A stretch of 64,000 nt of DNA from Struthidea cinerea (Eukaryota; Chordata; Aves; Passeriformes; Corcoracidae): the NCBI GenBank assembly GCA_013397865.1, contig VZTI01005197.1, positions 506,948-570,947 on the forward strand, in the 5' to 3' direction. A model generated the notes under the pieces. The model did no database searches. It worked only from the letters and a program-made list of their open reading frames with translations, and was not told the DNA's origin. The first letter of the stretch is position 1. Every line of letters begins with the position of its first letter. Positions 39,626 to 53,269 of this stretch are shown here, piece after piece. Made by a program: the position numbers and the translations under genes.

Positions 39626-42106
39626 ATCAGACACACTACTTTATATATTATGTAACACCTAGCTAACGTCAGCTGTTTCTATTTCAATATCTGCTTTAGC
39701 TAACAGGGTTTAACAGATAATCACATTTCAAGGAAGTAAAATAGTAACAACCTCCATGGTTTTCTTGTTAGTTCCACCTTCTGTTAACTTGTTTATTTCA
39801 GAACACCACAAATATATATTTCTATACCAACAGCAAGAAAAGTTAATGAGATTACAGCAGTGGTTAAGGCACTCATTACTGTGATGTTGACTTAATAAAA
39901 GAAATCAATTTTAAGAACTGTAGCACTGTAAAGGTAATGTAAAACATCTCTCTTTTTTGTAGACATTGCAATACTGCCAGCCTGAGACAGCTGCCCTTAT
40001 GGAGGCAGGCGTAGACTAAGGAAACCTACTCACAGCCTCATTGGAACAAGACTGAGTGAAACAGAGGAATACAGAAAGGGAAAACAGAGCAGCATCTGAG
40101 AGGTGATACTACAGGCTGTGGAGCCAGGAGAGTCTTCAGAGTCCTAACCCACACAGTTAACTAACTCTGTGAATCAGCAGGCAGCATAGGGAATACAAAA
40201 AGCAGAAGTCACAGCTGATAGCTCTTGGGACACGGCATATTAAGAAGATACAGAGTTAGATAAATCTCTGAAGTAATCATGCTTACCTGCACAAGGAAGT
40301 AAAACTGAAAATAGTACCTTCTGTACATTGTTAGTCTGTACATCTCTGTAGGTGCAACACTCTTTTTGAAATCAATACTTATTTCACGGGGAGGAAACTG
40401 TAGATGAAAATTTGAGTTGCCACTCTTAAAATTTTTCTTCTCAAAATAGGTATAATATAGATGTAGGATAGAAAAGAACAAGTCAATTTTAGTTAAATCT
40501 GAAGTCCATGTATGAAGCTTGACACAATAGAAGAAACCCTGTCACAAAGCTCACTTACTGATCACAGAAACTGGGTAAAATCAACTTTTGAAGGATTGAG
40601 GGGGGAACAGCTAACTGCACAGGATCAGAATCAAAAATAAAAAAACTTTGGAGTTTAGTGTGTTTGGGGATTTTTTTTGTTGCTTTTTCTTTTTTCTGAT
40701 TGATTAAGCAAAGCTTTTAAAACAGACACTTCCAGCATGTAAAAGGAGCCTACAAGAAAGCTGGAGAGGGACTTTTTCAAGGATATGTAGGGATAGGACA
40801 AGGAAGAATGGCTTTAAACTGAAAGAGGGTTGGTTTAGACTAAAAATAAGGCGCAGAAGCCCTGACTGCTTTAGCTTTCTAGTTAGGCAGCTTTTTTTTA
40901 GGAAAGCTAGCATGTAACAGCACGGGAATAATAAAACCTTTTTGTTGATGTTTTTACAGCTACACATTGAAACCTCCCTTTAAATGGCTACATTCTTACA
41001 TGGTGCAGCAGATTATGATTGAGGGAAAAGGAGTGGAAAATAAGATTAAGATACTATATGTAATATCGGTATTCCCTGATACTAAGTTATGTTTGAGTGC
41101 AACTGATTCTCAGGCAGAACAGTTACACAGAAGTCTATTTCAACCTCTATCCTACATACAGTATTCTACAACACCAGAGTACCATTTTCATCCCTGCTAC
41201 TGCCCGAGTGGGACATACATCAGACCACACAGAGTTTAAAATGGTAATATGGTACCAGACTGAGGTTTAAATTAACCCCTGAAATTCTAAGAACAGATAC
41301 ATGTCACTGTGGTGCAGTCTCTTCAATACCTTTTATCGATGCACTTTGTGCCTGACTTCCTGTTCTGTACAAAACCCCTGCTTGACTCTTGCTGTGAAAT
41401 ACACTTAAAGATAGTTTCCAGACAATCAGATCCTAAAAGTTCTGATCACCTCTATGCCCATTTATTTTGGTGAACTTTATTGTGATTTCATATTCCAGCT
41501 GCAGATTTAAAAAAAAATGTGCTCACATTTAGTGTATTGCTCACCTATGGTGCACTGAAATATTTCTCAGCATTCATTCTTTTTCCACAGACTGACAGGG
41601 TTTGACAGATAAAAATATGATGAAAAACATATTTTTAAAAAGCCATGCACCCTTGTAAATACTTCTACATGAAGTGGTTCTGCTATTAAAATAACGGGTA
41701 CTGAGTAAAGATTGAGTATGACCTTCTCTATCTTGGTAGCTGCAACCAGGAAAATGTAGATCTTTACCATCACCACCCAGAATCTCTTAGGAAAAAACTG
41801 TCTTCTGTTGAAATACACTGTGAATAATATTTAACTAAAATACTTTCTTTTATAAATAACTGTGAAAAGAATTGTAAAATACTGTTTAAAAACATTTCAA
41901 TTGCTGCATTTCAACTCTTGAATGTCTTTTTTATAAGTAATATGCACTTTAAATAAACTTACTGTAATTCAAGCTTATAACTTTAGACAATATAGTTATG
42001 TATATAAAGTAGGTTTATACTCTAATAAAAAAAATTATCATTTGTGTTTAAGACTGCACTGTGTTAATTACATACATATATACATTTCTGCTATTACTAT
42101 ATCTTT

Positions 42107-42133
42107 TTATTATTATTATCATCATCATCATCA
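42107..42133 (+). repeat. Compound microsatellite (TTA)4(TCA)5
   Basis: Four TTA units run directly into five TCA units without interruption. A single T-to-C change spread by slippage would explain the compound form. Confidence 0.95.
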
Positions 42134-45100
42134 AATTCTCTGCATTTAGTTTACTTTTTAGATTGGGAACGGAGTATCATGGAGCCAGTATAAACTAGCA
42201 TGGATTAGGCTGAAGGAGGAACGACAGCAGCTCCACCATGCCCTCACCTATGCCACTGGTTTTCCCAGAGGACTCCTCTCCTTGCTCACAGCGGGAATAC
42301 ACCCGAATGTCTCCATAATACCCAAGATACTGTGCTATTAGCTGGGGCACCTCAGTTTTCCTTTAGCCACAGGTTAATGAGAATTAGCTGAGAATTGATG
42401 AAATATACTTTTCAAGTCCTTTTGTAAAACCCTACTTTTTATCCTTCTGGGTTGCATAGTTAATTAACAGTGAATTAACTCCACAGTAAACCGTTAGTTT
42501 TTGTGTTTAGAAAAGATGCAAGAGGCCTTAGGACTAGCAACTGGTGATAGAGGTTCTCCACAGGCTTTAGATCATGATTTTTTAATTTGCCCTTTAATTA
42601 ATTTAATTAATTAATAAAAAGTCTTTAACACAAGAAAACTTGTGCTTTCAATCCCTGACTATTGCTAAGTATCGGCAGTGCAGTAAAGTAAAATTGTTTA
42701 CAGTATTTTCAAAGGGGATAACTGAAATACTATATATCATTCTTTAAATATCTTTTATTCAGATTCAAACTATTCAGCAAAGGGAAGTATTTTGTCCATA
42801 ACTCATTGATTCACGTGTATTAATTGTTATCTTCCTGAAATAACATCAGGCAAAAGTTGAACTTAAGTCTTGGACAAAGACCTCGAAGAGTGAGGTGAAG
42901 ATAAATCACTTACAAACAGTATTTATATCACCAGTCCCAGTGAGGCTTCTTTGTTTATTGAAAGACTGTTAGAAAATGTATTAATAACTTCTAATTTGAT
43001 AGACTGTACTTGCCCAAAATAAATCTAAGCCATTTCTAGACCATCACTTTAACTCACATCAATTTAACTCATTATGTGGGAAGAAATTCTTAATTGCCTC
43101 CAGAGTAATTTATTTAAAATGAAAGTGAAAAGAATTCATAAATTAATCATCCTTTTCAATTATTTTTCCCAAAGCAGTGGGACCACTTATTTTCAAGATA
43201 TTTTTTCCTACTTAGGGAACATAAGACTGCTCAGCAAAACTCACTGAGCACCCAGTTTAGTGCTGCATTTTGGTTAGTGACACAGCTGCTGCCCTGACAT
43301 TTTCAGTCTTCAGAGTGGTTACAAGAATCAAAGGGAACTGGGCAAGGACTAAGTTGTGAAGTCAAAATTGGAGTCATGTCTGATGACTAACCAGTATTTA
43401 AGAGCTAAACTTGTATTCAAACCAGTTTATCTTTTCTACAATTACTGAACTTCAACAATCTGGAGTTTGATATTTCAATGAACCAAGCACATTTGTAGGG
43501 ATATTTCACTTGGCAAGCCACGGAGAAATTGATTTAGATTTTTATCATGTTATAACTCTCTTCCTAGTCCCCAGAGGTGGTAACTCAATAACTGCAGGAT
43601 TAGTCCAGAAAAAAAGCAGTCAGAGGCTAAAATCCACTTGAGAGTTTTTCAATTAATTTAAGGAAGGCTAACCAGGCATGCCAGAGGGGTGTGCAACTTA
43701 TCAATGACCTATCAAGTTTTCATGGTGCAGCACTTCTTGCAGTTCTAGTTAGGCATTCTATCTGCACTTTAGGAGAGACTTATGCTTGGATTTCTATCAA
43801 ACAGAGCAGCTGCTGGTCTTTGTCTTCTTTTTTCTTTTGATTTGCAAGAGGTTGGAAAACAATCTTCACATTCCAAGAGGATTAGAATAAAGGGGTGATC
43901 CAAACAATACAGTCTGATGGGATAGTCTTCTAATTAACAAGGAAAACACAGCACACAACATACTTAGCTTTCAAATGAGATGTCATTATCTTAGCTTTGT
44001 GGTCCTTAAAATGGTGAACACCTTTATCAAAAGGAAAATCAGAAAGTACCAGCCATTTGTCCCAACAACCAAATAAAACAATGAATATCTCCATTTTTGT
44101 CTGCACGTCACCTGGTATCTCTTGAGCATGGGATGGCTGCACCAGCTGCTCACCAGGGATGCGGGTGGCTACCAAGTCTGCAGTCAGCCCTGGCCACTGC
44201 AGGATATAACTGAGAACATTGAAGGGGACATATTCTCTCTGTGGAGGCAGAAATCGCTCTCTCTCCAATAAATTTGACTCCATCAAGAATGTATTTTTTA
44301 ATGCTATAAAGGGGCAAATGCACCCTACCCTAGGGGGTTTACTTCCTTTGCTGACATGCACTGAAAATACAGTCAGGCCAGGACTACTGGGAAATCACGA
44401 CTTTCTGGCCATTTCCCTGGCGATACTTCCCTGCACTGCCTCGCTGTCCCTGCCCAGCTGGCTACCTCTGCTGCTCCCTGCCTGCTGCATGACCCAGAGG
44501 ATACCTTTGACTACACAGAATCACACTCTACAGAGCAGAAGAATGAAAAATTTAAAATTCCCTTTAATAAAGTGCAAACAAAGGAGCAAAATTAACCCAA
44601 GTCTATTCAGATTCAAAACAAAGGATCGGAGTAAAGTTCTCCCACAGCTATAAGACAAATCTTAAGGAAAAGTACACTCCCAGCACTTGCTTTGCTGATA
44701 AGCACATTATCTCTGCTTCATAGGCTGCCTACTGCATGGTAAAGAGGAGTTCACAGGGTGCAGCTAGTGCCTTGTGGTTGCAGGCTCCAAAGAAATATGC
44801 TCTTTATAAAGAATTCAAACTCAGCACCGTTTGAGGCAGACTGCCTGTGTAATTAGCAAGGACAGACTGAAATATGGCAGGCCTGCTGGGGAAAATGAGT
44901 TCCTGAAAGCTCTGGAAGCTGGGCTTAGGTAAGAACCTCTTGCCACAGCATTTAGCGTCCATTTTAATTGCACACATTTCATTGGCTCCAAATTACAATC
45001 AATTGTTAAGGCAAAAAACATCTCGGTTATTTAACTGCTAGGGCCATCCAGCTTTAAATCGATGACTTCTCAGGTAATGCACATTCTTCCCAAAACTGGA

Positions 45101-45580
45101 CCACAAAAGTATATAATAAAAATCTTCTAAGCACTCATTCGTGCTCATTTCCTTCAGCAATCCACAAATGTGAAATCTAATTCTGTAGGACTTCATACTC
45201 CCTTTGCATTCATTTTGGCTGGAAATAAATGGTGGTGTTAACTAAAAATATCCTCTCTTCTTAACATCGAAATGAACTACATTGGGTCAAGAAATGTAGT
45301 CCAAATATCTGCAGTTCTTCTCAGCCCAAATTATACATAATTTAATTTTACTAAGTTCTCAGTCATTTCAAAATACTTAAGCACTATTAACTCAATGAGA
45401 AAAACTGTTTGTGTTTTTAACACAGAAAATATTAACCCTATTGTATATTCACCATCAACCAAAAGAAGCAGCATGTCTGGTGTTGGCTCTAGGTAGCCTG
45501 GTCGAGGTTACTACAACTTCTTTAACAATCCCAAAAAGAAATTCTGTTTAGTTCAAAAGAAGGATAAGCATCTCAGTCTC

Positions 45581-45604
45581 AAAAAAAAAAAAAAAAAAAA
45601 AAAA
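45581..45604 (+). repeat. A24 homopolymer
   Basis: The longest homopolymer in the window, preceded by CTCAGTCTC. No retrocopy with a matching target duplication is visible around it. Confidence 0.95.
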
Positions 45605-46762
45605 GCTATGTGCATATAAACATAGAGGGTAACTTGTCAATAAAGAGCAGTGCTCTACACAAAACAACTGGCAACTAGCAGAGATAGTTGCTTCTCTTAG
45701 AGAAGCCAGAGCACATACCAATCTCAGCCACACATCCACATCTGTCCACGAATATTATGTCTACATTCCCCAGAAATGACCACACAAAGACAAAAAACCA
45801 TAGTTCGACACAGTGTTTCACCATCAGTATTAACACCCAGTGACATGTGGTAACTCAACGCAGACATCTCAGCAGGGCTGACAGGCTTGAAGTATAAAAA
45901 GCTTTCACACAGTTTTAGCATGAACATCTCCTATATACATATTTATTTCTTCAGACAAAATGTTCCCTTAAGAATTACCTCAATCTGTTTAAAAACTGTT
46001 GTTTAAAAAATATTACTGTAATGTTGTTCATTTTAAGCGAAACTTAAATGTAGGTGTTAAATTAGATATTCAATCCTTTTCATGTAATATTAAATATGTA
46101 TTACTTTTCCTCAAATTCTACCATGTTGTGTATTCATAGTCTTTGGATATTGAGCTATTGCAACAAACACACTGTGGATGCTGTGTATGTGGCTAGCCCG
46201 GTTATTAAAACACATCTAAAAAAAAGCCTATGAGAAAAATGATAATGTCAAGGGCTTTTTGTAAAAGCAGAACATATTTCTTGAGTCCTTTTTAAAGAAC
46301 AATGTTTTCAATGATCTCTAGAATGAAGGGTTTCAACTTGAATAAGCCCTCAGTATTCCAAGGAAAAGCTGAGATACAAGCTTTGCTTTTTAGAAGGTAA
46401 CGTTACATTTGCCGTGATCAGGACTTTCAAAAGAAATTGCCTCTCCAGTTCTCCTTTGTGCTCAGCTATGCATGAGAAGCTGTGAGGTGCAGAACAGAGA
46501 ATGCTAACCCATCATTAAGAAACTGCCTTATACGACATATAAAGTTTATACTTCCTGGGAAAATTAGAAGAGCTGCTCAGTATCCTCATGAACCAAAACA
46601 AGTCAGACCTTAAGACCCAAAACCTGACACTACCCCTTTAAAACCAAAATTGACTTTTTCTGACAGAGAAAGGGTAAAGTAAGCTGTCATTATGTTTTAA
46701 ATCAACCCAAATACAATAAATATCTGAGTAATTAATGGAATTTCATTTGGTTTGGGTGGTTG

Positions 46763-46781
46763 TTTTTTTTTTTTTTTTTTT
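46763..46781 (+). repeat. T19 homopolymer
   Basis: Run of 19 T, about 1.16 kb right of the A24 tract and in inverted orientation to it. Confidence 0.95.
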
Positions 46782-47489
46782 GGTGCAACAGTTCCCAACA
46801 TCATCTAATTTTTTCAAAACAATGTAATTTAATCATCTGGGAAACTCTATGTGCACTGCCATGTATGGTCTTACACAGGAGGCCGACAATACTGGCTCGT
46901 AAGAAGAAAACTAGAAGCTGTAATAGGATTTCTCCCTTCCCCCTGACAAGTTCAAAGTCCATAACTAAGACAAATATTCCAGGCTCAGCTGTGTTCGCCA
47001 TGGCATTAACTTCACATCACTATAATTACACACTTACACGGAGCCCCTCCTGCTTTACACTATCTAAAACTACCACTAGAACCATAGAATAGCAAAACTA
47101 AACTTTTGTTTAGAGCCATAAAAAAGCATCAGCTCAATTGAAAAGTCAACATTTATTTGAAATTATGTTAAAATAACAATTTAAGTCCAAAATTCACATG
47201 AAGTATAAACAACTACAAGCCCAGCATTTGCTAGACTGTTGCTTTACATACGCATAATAAATTATCCTACGATCCCCTAACTTCAAAATATGTTCAAATT
47301 CCTATTTATAAGATGATTACATTAAGTCAAGTGAAAGGACACCTTTATGAATCCTAAAGCATTTTGCCTTTCTGCACAACAAAAGCATTTTTACCTTTTC
47401 TTTGTCTCCGAACTTTTTTCAGCGGACATGTATATGACACATTCCTGCTGCACTTTTTTCTTTCTAAAAAGAAGAATCAGTTCTTGCAA

Positions 47490-48265
47490 CTGAAGAGGAA
47501 CTGTCCAAAATTCAACAAAGGCAAATGTGGGGTCCTGCACCCAGAGATGAATAAACCCATGCTCCAGGACAGGCTGGGGGTGACCTGCTGGAAAGCAGCT
47601 CTGCAGAGAAGGACCTGGGGGTCCTAGTACACTAGAACCTGTCCATGAACCAGCAGGGCCCTTATAGCCAGAAAGGCTGATGGTGTCCTGGGATGCCTTA
47701 GGAAGAGCATTCCAGCAGGATGAGGAAGCTGATCCTGCTCCTCTGCTCAGCTCTGGCAAGGCCACATCTGGAGTGTTGTGTCCATTTCTGGGCTCCTCAG
47801 GACAAGAGAGACGTGGAGCTCCTGGAGCAGGTCCAGTGGAGGGCTACAAAAATGATGAGGGGTCTGGAGCATCTCTCTTATGAGGAAAGGCTGAGGGAGC
47901 TGGGCCTGCTCGGCCATGAAAAGAGACAACTGAGAGGGGACCTCATCAATGTCTGTCAGTATCTGAAGGGAGGGTGTCAGAGGATGGAGCCAGGCTCTGC
48001 TCAGTGGTGCTGAGCAATAGGACAAGAGGCAGTGGGCAGAAACTGATGCACAGAAGTTGCACCTGAACATGAGGAAAACTCTACTGTGCAGGTGACTGAG
48101 CGCTGGTACAGATTGCCCAGAGACGTCATGGAGTGTCCTTCCTTGGAGATATTCAAAGTCATCTGCACACAACCTTGAGTAACATGCTCTAGGGGTCCCT
48201 GCTTGAGCAGTGAGGCTGGACTAGATGTCTGCAGTGGTTCCTTCCAATCTCACCCATTCTGTGAT
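47490..48265 (+). mobile_element. CR1 LINE fragment, longest in the window
   Basis: About 775 bases of CR1 in sense orientation, from the ORF2 C-terminal region to the 3' tail. DNA landmarks include GGCTGGGGGTGACCTGCTGG and AGAAGGACCTGGGGGTCCTA. The frame at 47720-48013 encodes ALARPHLECCVHFWAPQDKR and LLEQVQWRATKMMRGLEHLS, typical CR1 ORF2 text. The end is GGACTAGATGTCTGC and CCTTCCAATCTC, then a TTCTGTGATT tail. It is 5' truncated and frame-shifted, hence inactive. Confidence 0.9.
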
Positions 48266-51200
48266 TAAAATACCAGTATAATGACATGGCACTCTTATAC
48301 TGGCCATAGATGCAGACTGAAGATGACAACCATGGCAGGTTGTGTGCTTCCTGCGGCAACAAAAGAGGTAAACAAGGGCATAGTCCTATACCTCTTTCTC
48401 TAAATCTATTTTCCTGCATACTAATCCTCCCATTTGCAACCGGCAGCTGGGTCCTAATACCCTCCTAGCATGTCAGAGCTTCAAGACTTCAGAAGAGCTC
48501 ATCCTCTTTAGCAGCATGTGTGGAAACGGTGGCAATGTGGAGGTGCATTTCACACAAGCAGCAGGAGGGAAGGCAGGACAGTCACCTCTCTTACATGAAA
48601 GCCTTTTAGACCAAAACCTAAAGCAAGAAAACCACTCGACCTTCCACCAAAACTTTACACAATAAAAAACTCAACCACTGCTGTAAAACAGACCCCCTGT
48701 TTCTGTGCACAGGTTAGTCATGGACACAGACCTCATGCCTGAGGTGTAAGTTTGACATCGGTTTTACATTGCTGACTTTCCCACAAAGGGCATTGGAGTT
48801 CTATGGATAAAAAGCACTACAGGGACAAAGTATAGCTTCAACAGTATTACAATCATAGCAGTAAGTCACAACTCATTCACATCAATGTGACTATAAAATC
48901 TATTCTTTTAAGTTCCACAGTAAGACAAAAGAGGAAGGTACTGCATATGAAACAGAAAGAATATAAGGTTGGGATGATTCAACATTTTTGAATTATAATC
49001 ACCCATGGAGAAAGTCAGCAAACAGATCCTCCAAAAATGAGTACAAAAATCTATGCAGGATAGAAATACCTCGACTCCTAAATGGTACTTTTTTCTTTAA
49101 TTTTGTTTCTCCTTTCACGTGAATTTTGCAAGCCCTCTTAACCTCTTGCTAGATTCCTCTACCAACAAAGTAACTGATGAATTCATGAAGGATATACAAA
49201 CAAATTAACTGGAGCATTTACAGAAACCTGCAAAGTAGATTCTGTAAAACAGCATTACTTCTACATATGAGCTCTTTGTCCACATCCCATGGTCAAACAG
49301 TTTGATGGAAGAAATAAGAACAATTACAGTGAATAAATGTTTATGCTTGTGCCCTTAAGCCAAGCTGCACCAACTATTGCCTGAATTTCTTCCTGAAAAG
49401 CTGACCACTTAGCCCACTTTCTGGAGATAATTAAAAATTAAAAAGAAGCAAACAAACAAGCAAAAAGCCAACACGAAAATAAGACCTGAATGACCTAGAT
49501 CTGAGACATTTTCTCAGCTGAAAATATTTAATGTGAATTTGTAGACACTGGCACAAGGGACTGGCAATAAAGACAGATAATCAGAGTATCAGCAAGTCAG
49601 ATTTCTCAGAGAAAAGCCAATTCTCAGCTCCCTAAAGCTGACAAGATTTCTTACTTCAGTCTCACTCAAGATTAGGTGTTGCTTCTTTCTGCATTCTTAT
49701 TTTTTGATTCACTGTTTGATTTGAATTATTAGCTCCACTGCCAGCCTTCTTCATTCATAATTCATCCCCTACTGACAAGACTGAAGAAAAACATTTTTGA
49801 AAGAGCTAGAGACTTACTGGTGTTAAGGATATTCAGCTGGGATACAGACAAGTCATCTTTGAGAAGCAGATCCTACAGTTATTTCATTATTTGAAAAGGA
49901 AGATCATTCCAGCAGGAGAGACTTCATGGTCAACACTGATATTTGTCATGATATACCTAAGGCAGCCCCTGGCAGTTTGGTTATTCCTGAAAACCCAAGT
50001 GCTCCCATGTGTAATTTTCTCTGCTAGTCACAGATTTCAAAAAGTCTACCTTGGGGCTCAGAAAAGATAACTTCTGAGCATTGGCTACATCAACACCGCT
50101 CATTTACCCTCACAGGAATAGATTTCATCCCTAGACTGCAATTCTCACTTGCTTTGCTTACATTTAATAATTGTTACCAGTGCAACTGTATTAGCAAACA
50201 ACACCTCTGCAAGGTCTTAAAATAAGCAAATCCTTGGATTTACCCCGACATAACTTTTCCCCCATGAGCCTTTTTAAGAAAAGGCACTTAGCCCCATCTG
50301 CTGGATTTAGACTATTTCTCTCTGAGGCTGAAGACCACACAATACAAATGGATTTATTTTCCCTTTGCTAAACATCTTACCTACATGCCTACAATAGGAG
50401 TGCAACTGCTGCTAAGTAGATACCTCCCAAAGTGCTATAAAGGCATCACTCCTACCTGAAGGTCCATTACTACAGCTCATTACTGCCCTTGGGGGCAGCA
50501 ACACCAATCCTTGGCAGACCTGTCACCAATTCAGAAGTAATTTCTTATATTTTGCCCTGTTTGCTATGATAATTATAAACACAGAGGGCACTGAAGCTGG
50601 GTGTCCAACCAGATTCAATTAACTATTTCAAACGTGTAAGCAAAAATCACTGGAGAAAAAAAAAAAAAAAAGCCTGACTAGCAAATATTAACATGATCTT
50701 TCAATCTGAATCTGTAACACTATAAAAACCCACCCACTAATAACACTGCAGTGTTACCAGTGATTTTAAAAATTAGTGTTTTGCACCTGATTCTCTTCTT
50801 CTCAAGAAGCAAATTCTCTTAACAAAATAATATCTTCGTTTAAAGAAAACAATTTACAAAGAGTTTAGAGGTTCCTAAAAATACATTCATTATTGCTTCT
50901 TCCCTTAGTATGCATTGTTTCAGCTCATCAAATTCTTCTAAAGGATAGGCAGAATGAGATAGAGATTCATAAAATTGCATTAAAATATATTTTTAAAAAA
51001 CTATTTACAATTACAAAATTCTAAATCAGAGTTTCTGGGGGGGGAAAAAAGCATAAAAACATTTTCGTCATCTGTCTGAGATGACTAGTGTAACTAATAT
51101 ATGGCTTACCTGTGTCAATGAGGCAGTCAGAACTGTATCAATAAAGCCTTTAAAAAAACTCAGTGGAACAAAACAATCCAAAACAAACACACACACCAAA

Positions 51201-53269
51201 CACTTTTATGTCCTATTCTTTTTATGGGTCTTATTCTGATGTTATTTTTACAAGTGTATTTTCTTTTATCTTAACGAAGCATGGCTAAATTTACACTGGA
51301 GTAATTCAGAGAAGAGCAGGGACTGCATGCCTGTAGACTGAGCTCTCTGTGTACTTTGGTGGGCTTTTGTTTACCTAAGAGCAGGCACAAAATATTTTTA
51401 TAGCACAGTAGGTAGCTCAGCGGAAAAATAAAACCTTCTGAAACACTTTGGCTGTCAGTCGCCTACCTTTGGCTGTTTGCTACACTTTATTCCCCCTGAG
51501 CCAGTCACCAGAGGAGACACTGACTTTTCTTACACTCTCTCCTCCTGAACAAGATAAATTGAAACACCCACTTAGTACACAGAGGGCAAATCCAGGGGAA
51601 ACAAGCCTTTTCCTCTTCCTATAATATACAGAAATTTTAATGCAAAACAATCTGAGATGTATCTATTTTCCCAAAATAGGAAGGGACTTTTTGCTTCTTT
51701 GTTTACTTGTTACTTTTATTTTAATTAAAATAAAAATGAGAGCTGCGTGGTTTGCAACTACATTTTCAGAAGTCCTTTACTGCCCTCATGTGTTTCACGG
51801 GAGAAGTAACCCTTGAAGTCTACACACAAAACAAAACGGCTTCTCCAACCAAGAGTACCTCTGTTTGAAAAGGGCATAGTCTATAAAAATAATAACCGAA
51901 AAATAACTGAAAGTTTGTGTCTTTGTTCTATTAAAGCTAAGTTGACCGGTTTAAAATTTAATAACGATACATTAAAAACAAAACAATGTATTCAGCTTGA
52001 GATAACCATAATCCCAAAACAATAGATTTCAAGGGCAGCAGACCAATAGAGAAAGTTGATCATGTTAGACTGGTGAAAAATCTTAAATTTTTAATGACAA
52101 GTATGTTTTAAAATAAAGCATGTTTTTAGCATCTTTTTGTTGCTTACACTTATTGGCAAAGTAACTTCTTTCCTGTTCCGTCATACTGTACCACAGGGAA
52201 TAAAACCATGTGACTGTTGCATTAAGGCTCAATGTACAGTCAGTACAGCCAAAGCTATGGTGACCACAGCAAGCTTTCCTTTGACACTCCTGCCAGCCAC
52301 TACACCCTGCACTGCTCCTGAGGATCTCAGTGCTCAGTCACACTTTGATGGAATTCGCCTCAGAATTTGGCTGCTGAGGTTCAGACCATCCTCAAAAACA
52401 TTTCATCACTCAGTTCTTCAGTTACTGTCCTCATCCTATCTAGTCCTTATGCTGATGCCAGACCTCAATCTGTCAATACAGGTCTGTAATAAATTGTAAT
52501 AACTTCTCCAACTCCTGGGTTTACAATGAGAAACTGTATCAGAATAACCAATAAAATCTGCCCTGCTAAGAAGCTCTTCCGTACTCTGTCCATCAGCCAT
52601 AAATAGCCCTCCCTGTAAAAAAACTGGTGGCAGTTCAGCCAATCCCCCAACAACCATACCATGGGAGAAGGAGGGCAAAGGCAAAGCTGGATCGTGATCC
52701 CCACAGGTTTGTTCCCCAAGCACAGCCACTGCCAGGTGTGCTACCGGCACCACAGGCCAGGGGACCGGTGCCTTCAAGTTATGTTAACAAGAGGGTGCGT
52801 GGGGGGAAAACAGCAGAGAGAACTGAAACATACAGCAGGTTTCAAACATATAACTATCTTATTTACAGGCACTGCGTAAGAATACCTGGTGATTGAAATT
52901 AACAAAGAGGGCTCTGTTAACTCATAGTGGCCTAATGGAGCTTTTAAACGCTGAGCACTGACCTTCTTGCTCAAGTACCAGTATGACCGATCTCTGAGGA
53001 AAGTCATGGCTTCTTTCCGTGTGTTCTTTCAGCACAACTAATCTCACTGGGACCCAGGGGCTGCGGGCACCAGCTGTGCAGCACCGGGCAGCTCCGCTCT
53101 CCCCACTCGTGCCTTCCCTTGCTAAAGCCTGTAACCTGCATTCCTGCTGCTTCACTCTCCTGCTGGCAGCCCAGCTTGCAGGTACCAATTAACTTTCCTC
53201 TCGGAGAAGAGTTTGCACGAATTTATAACCTGGCAGATACCTGAACACTCAGCACCCCTCCGCCCCTCC
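48266..53269. other. Gene-free upstream flank of CTSO
   Basis: Noncoding DNA that becomes less AT-rich from about 52.2 kb towards the CpG island. Frames of 113-120 codons at 52.1-52.8 kb occur on both strands and look fortuitous. Distal CTSO regulatory sites could lie here, but the sequence alone does not show any. Confidence 0.55.
50656..50671 (+). repeat. A16 homopolymer
   Basis: Uninterrupted run of 16 A. Confidence 0.9.

Larger units (their letters stand above)
35262..47489. other. Gene-free tract with scattered repeats
   Basis: Two CR1 relics (37.5-37.9 and 39.4-39.6 kb), TA and TTA/TCA microsatellites, clustered TTAATTAA motifs near 42.46 and 42.6 kb, and the A24 and T19 runs. Overlapping opposite-strand frames of 143 and 144 codons at 43.93-44.65 kb match nothing I know. 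No RNA gene is recognised. Confidence 0.55.

Noticed and set aside
47391..48172. Several 97-141 codon frames on both strands near 47.4-48.2 kb
   Set aside because: They are sense and antisense readings of the CR1 fragment. Only the + strand text resembles CR1 ORF2 protein.
52137..52777. Overlapping frames of 120 (+) and 113 (-) codons upstream of CTSO
   Set aside because: No recognisable domain, no consistent splice signals, and opposite-strand overlap. Rising GC near the island explains the lack of stops.
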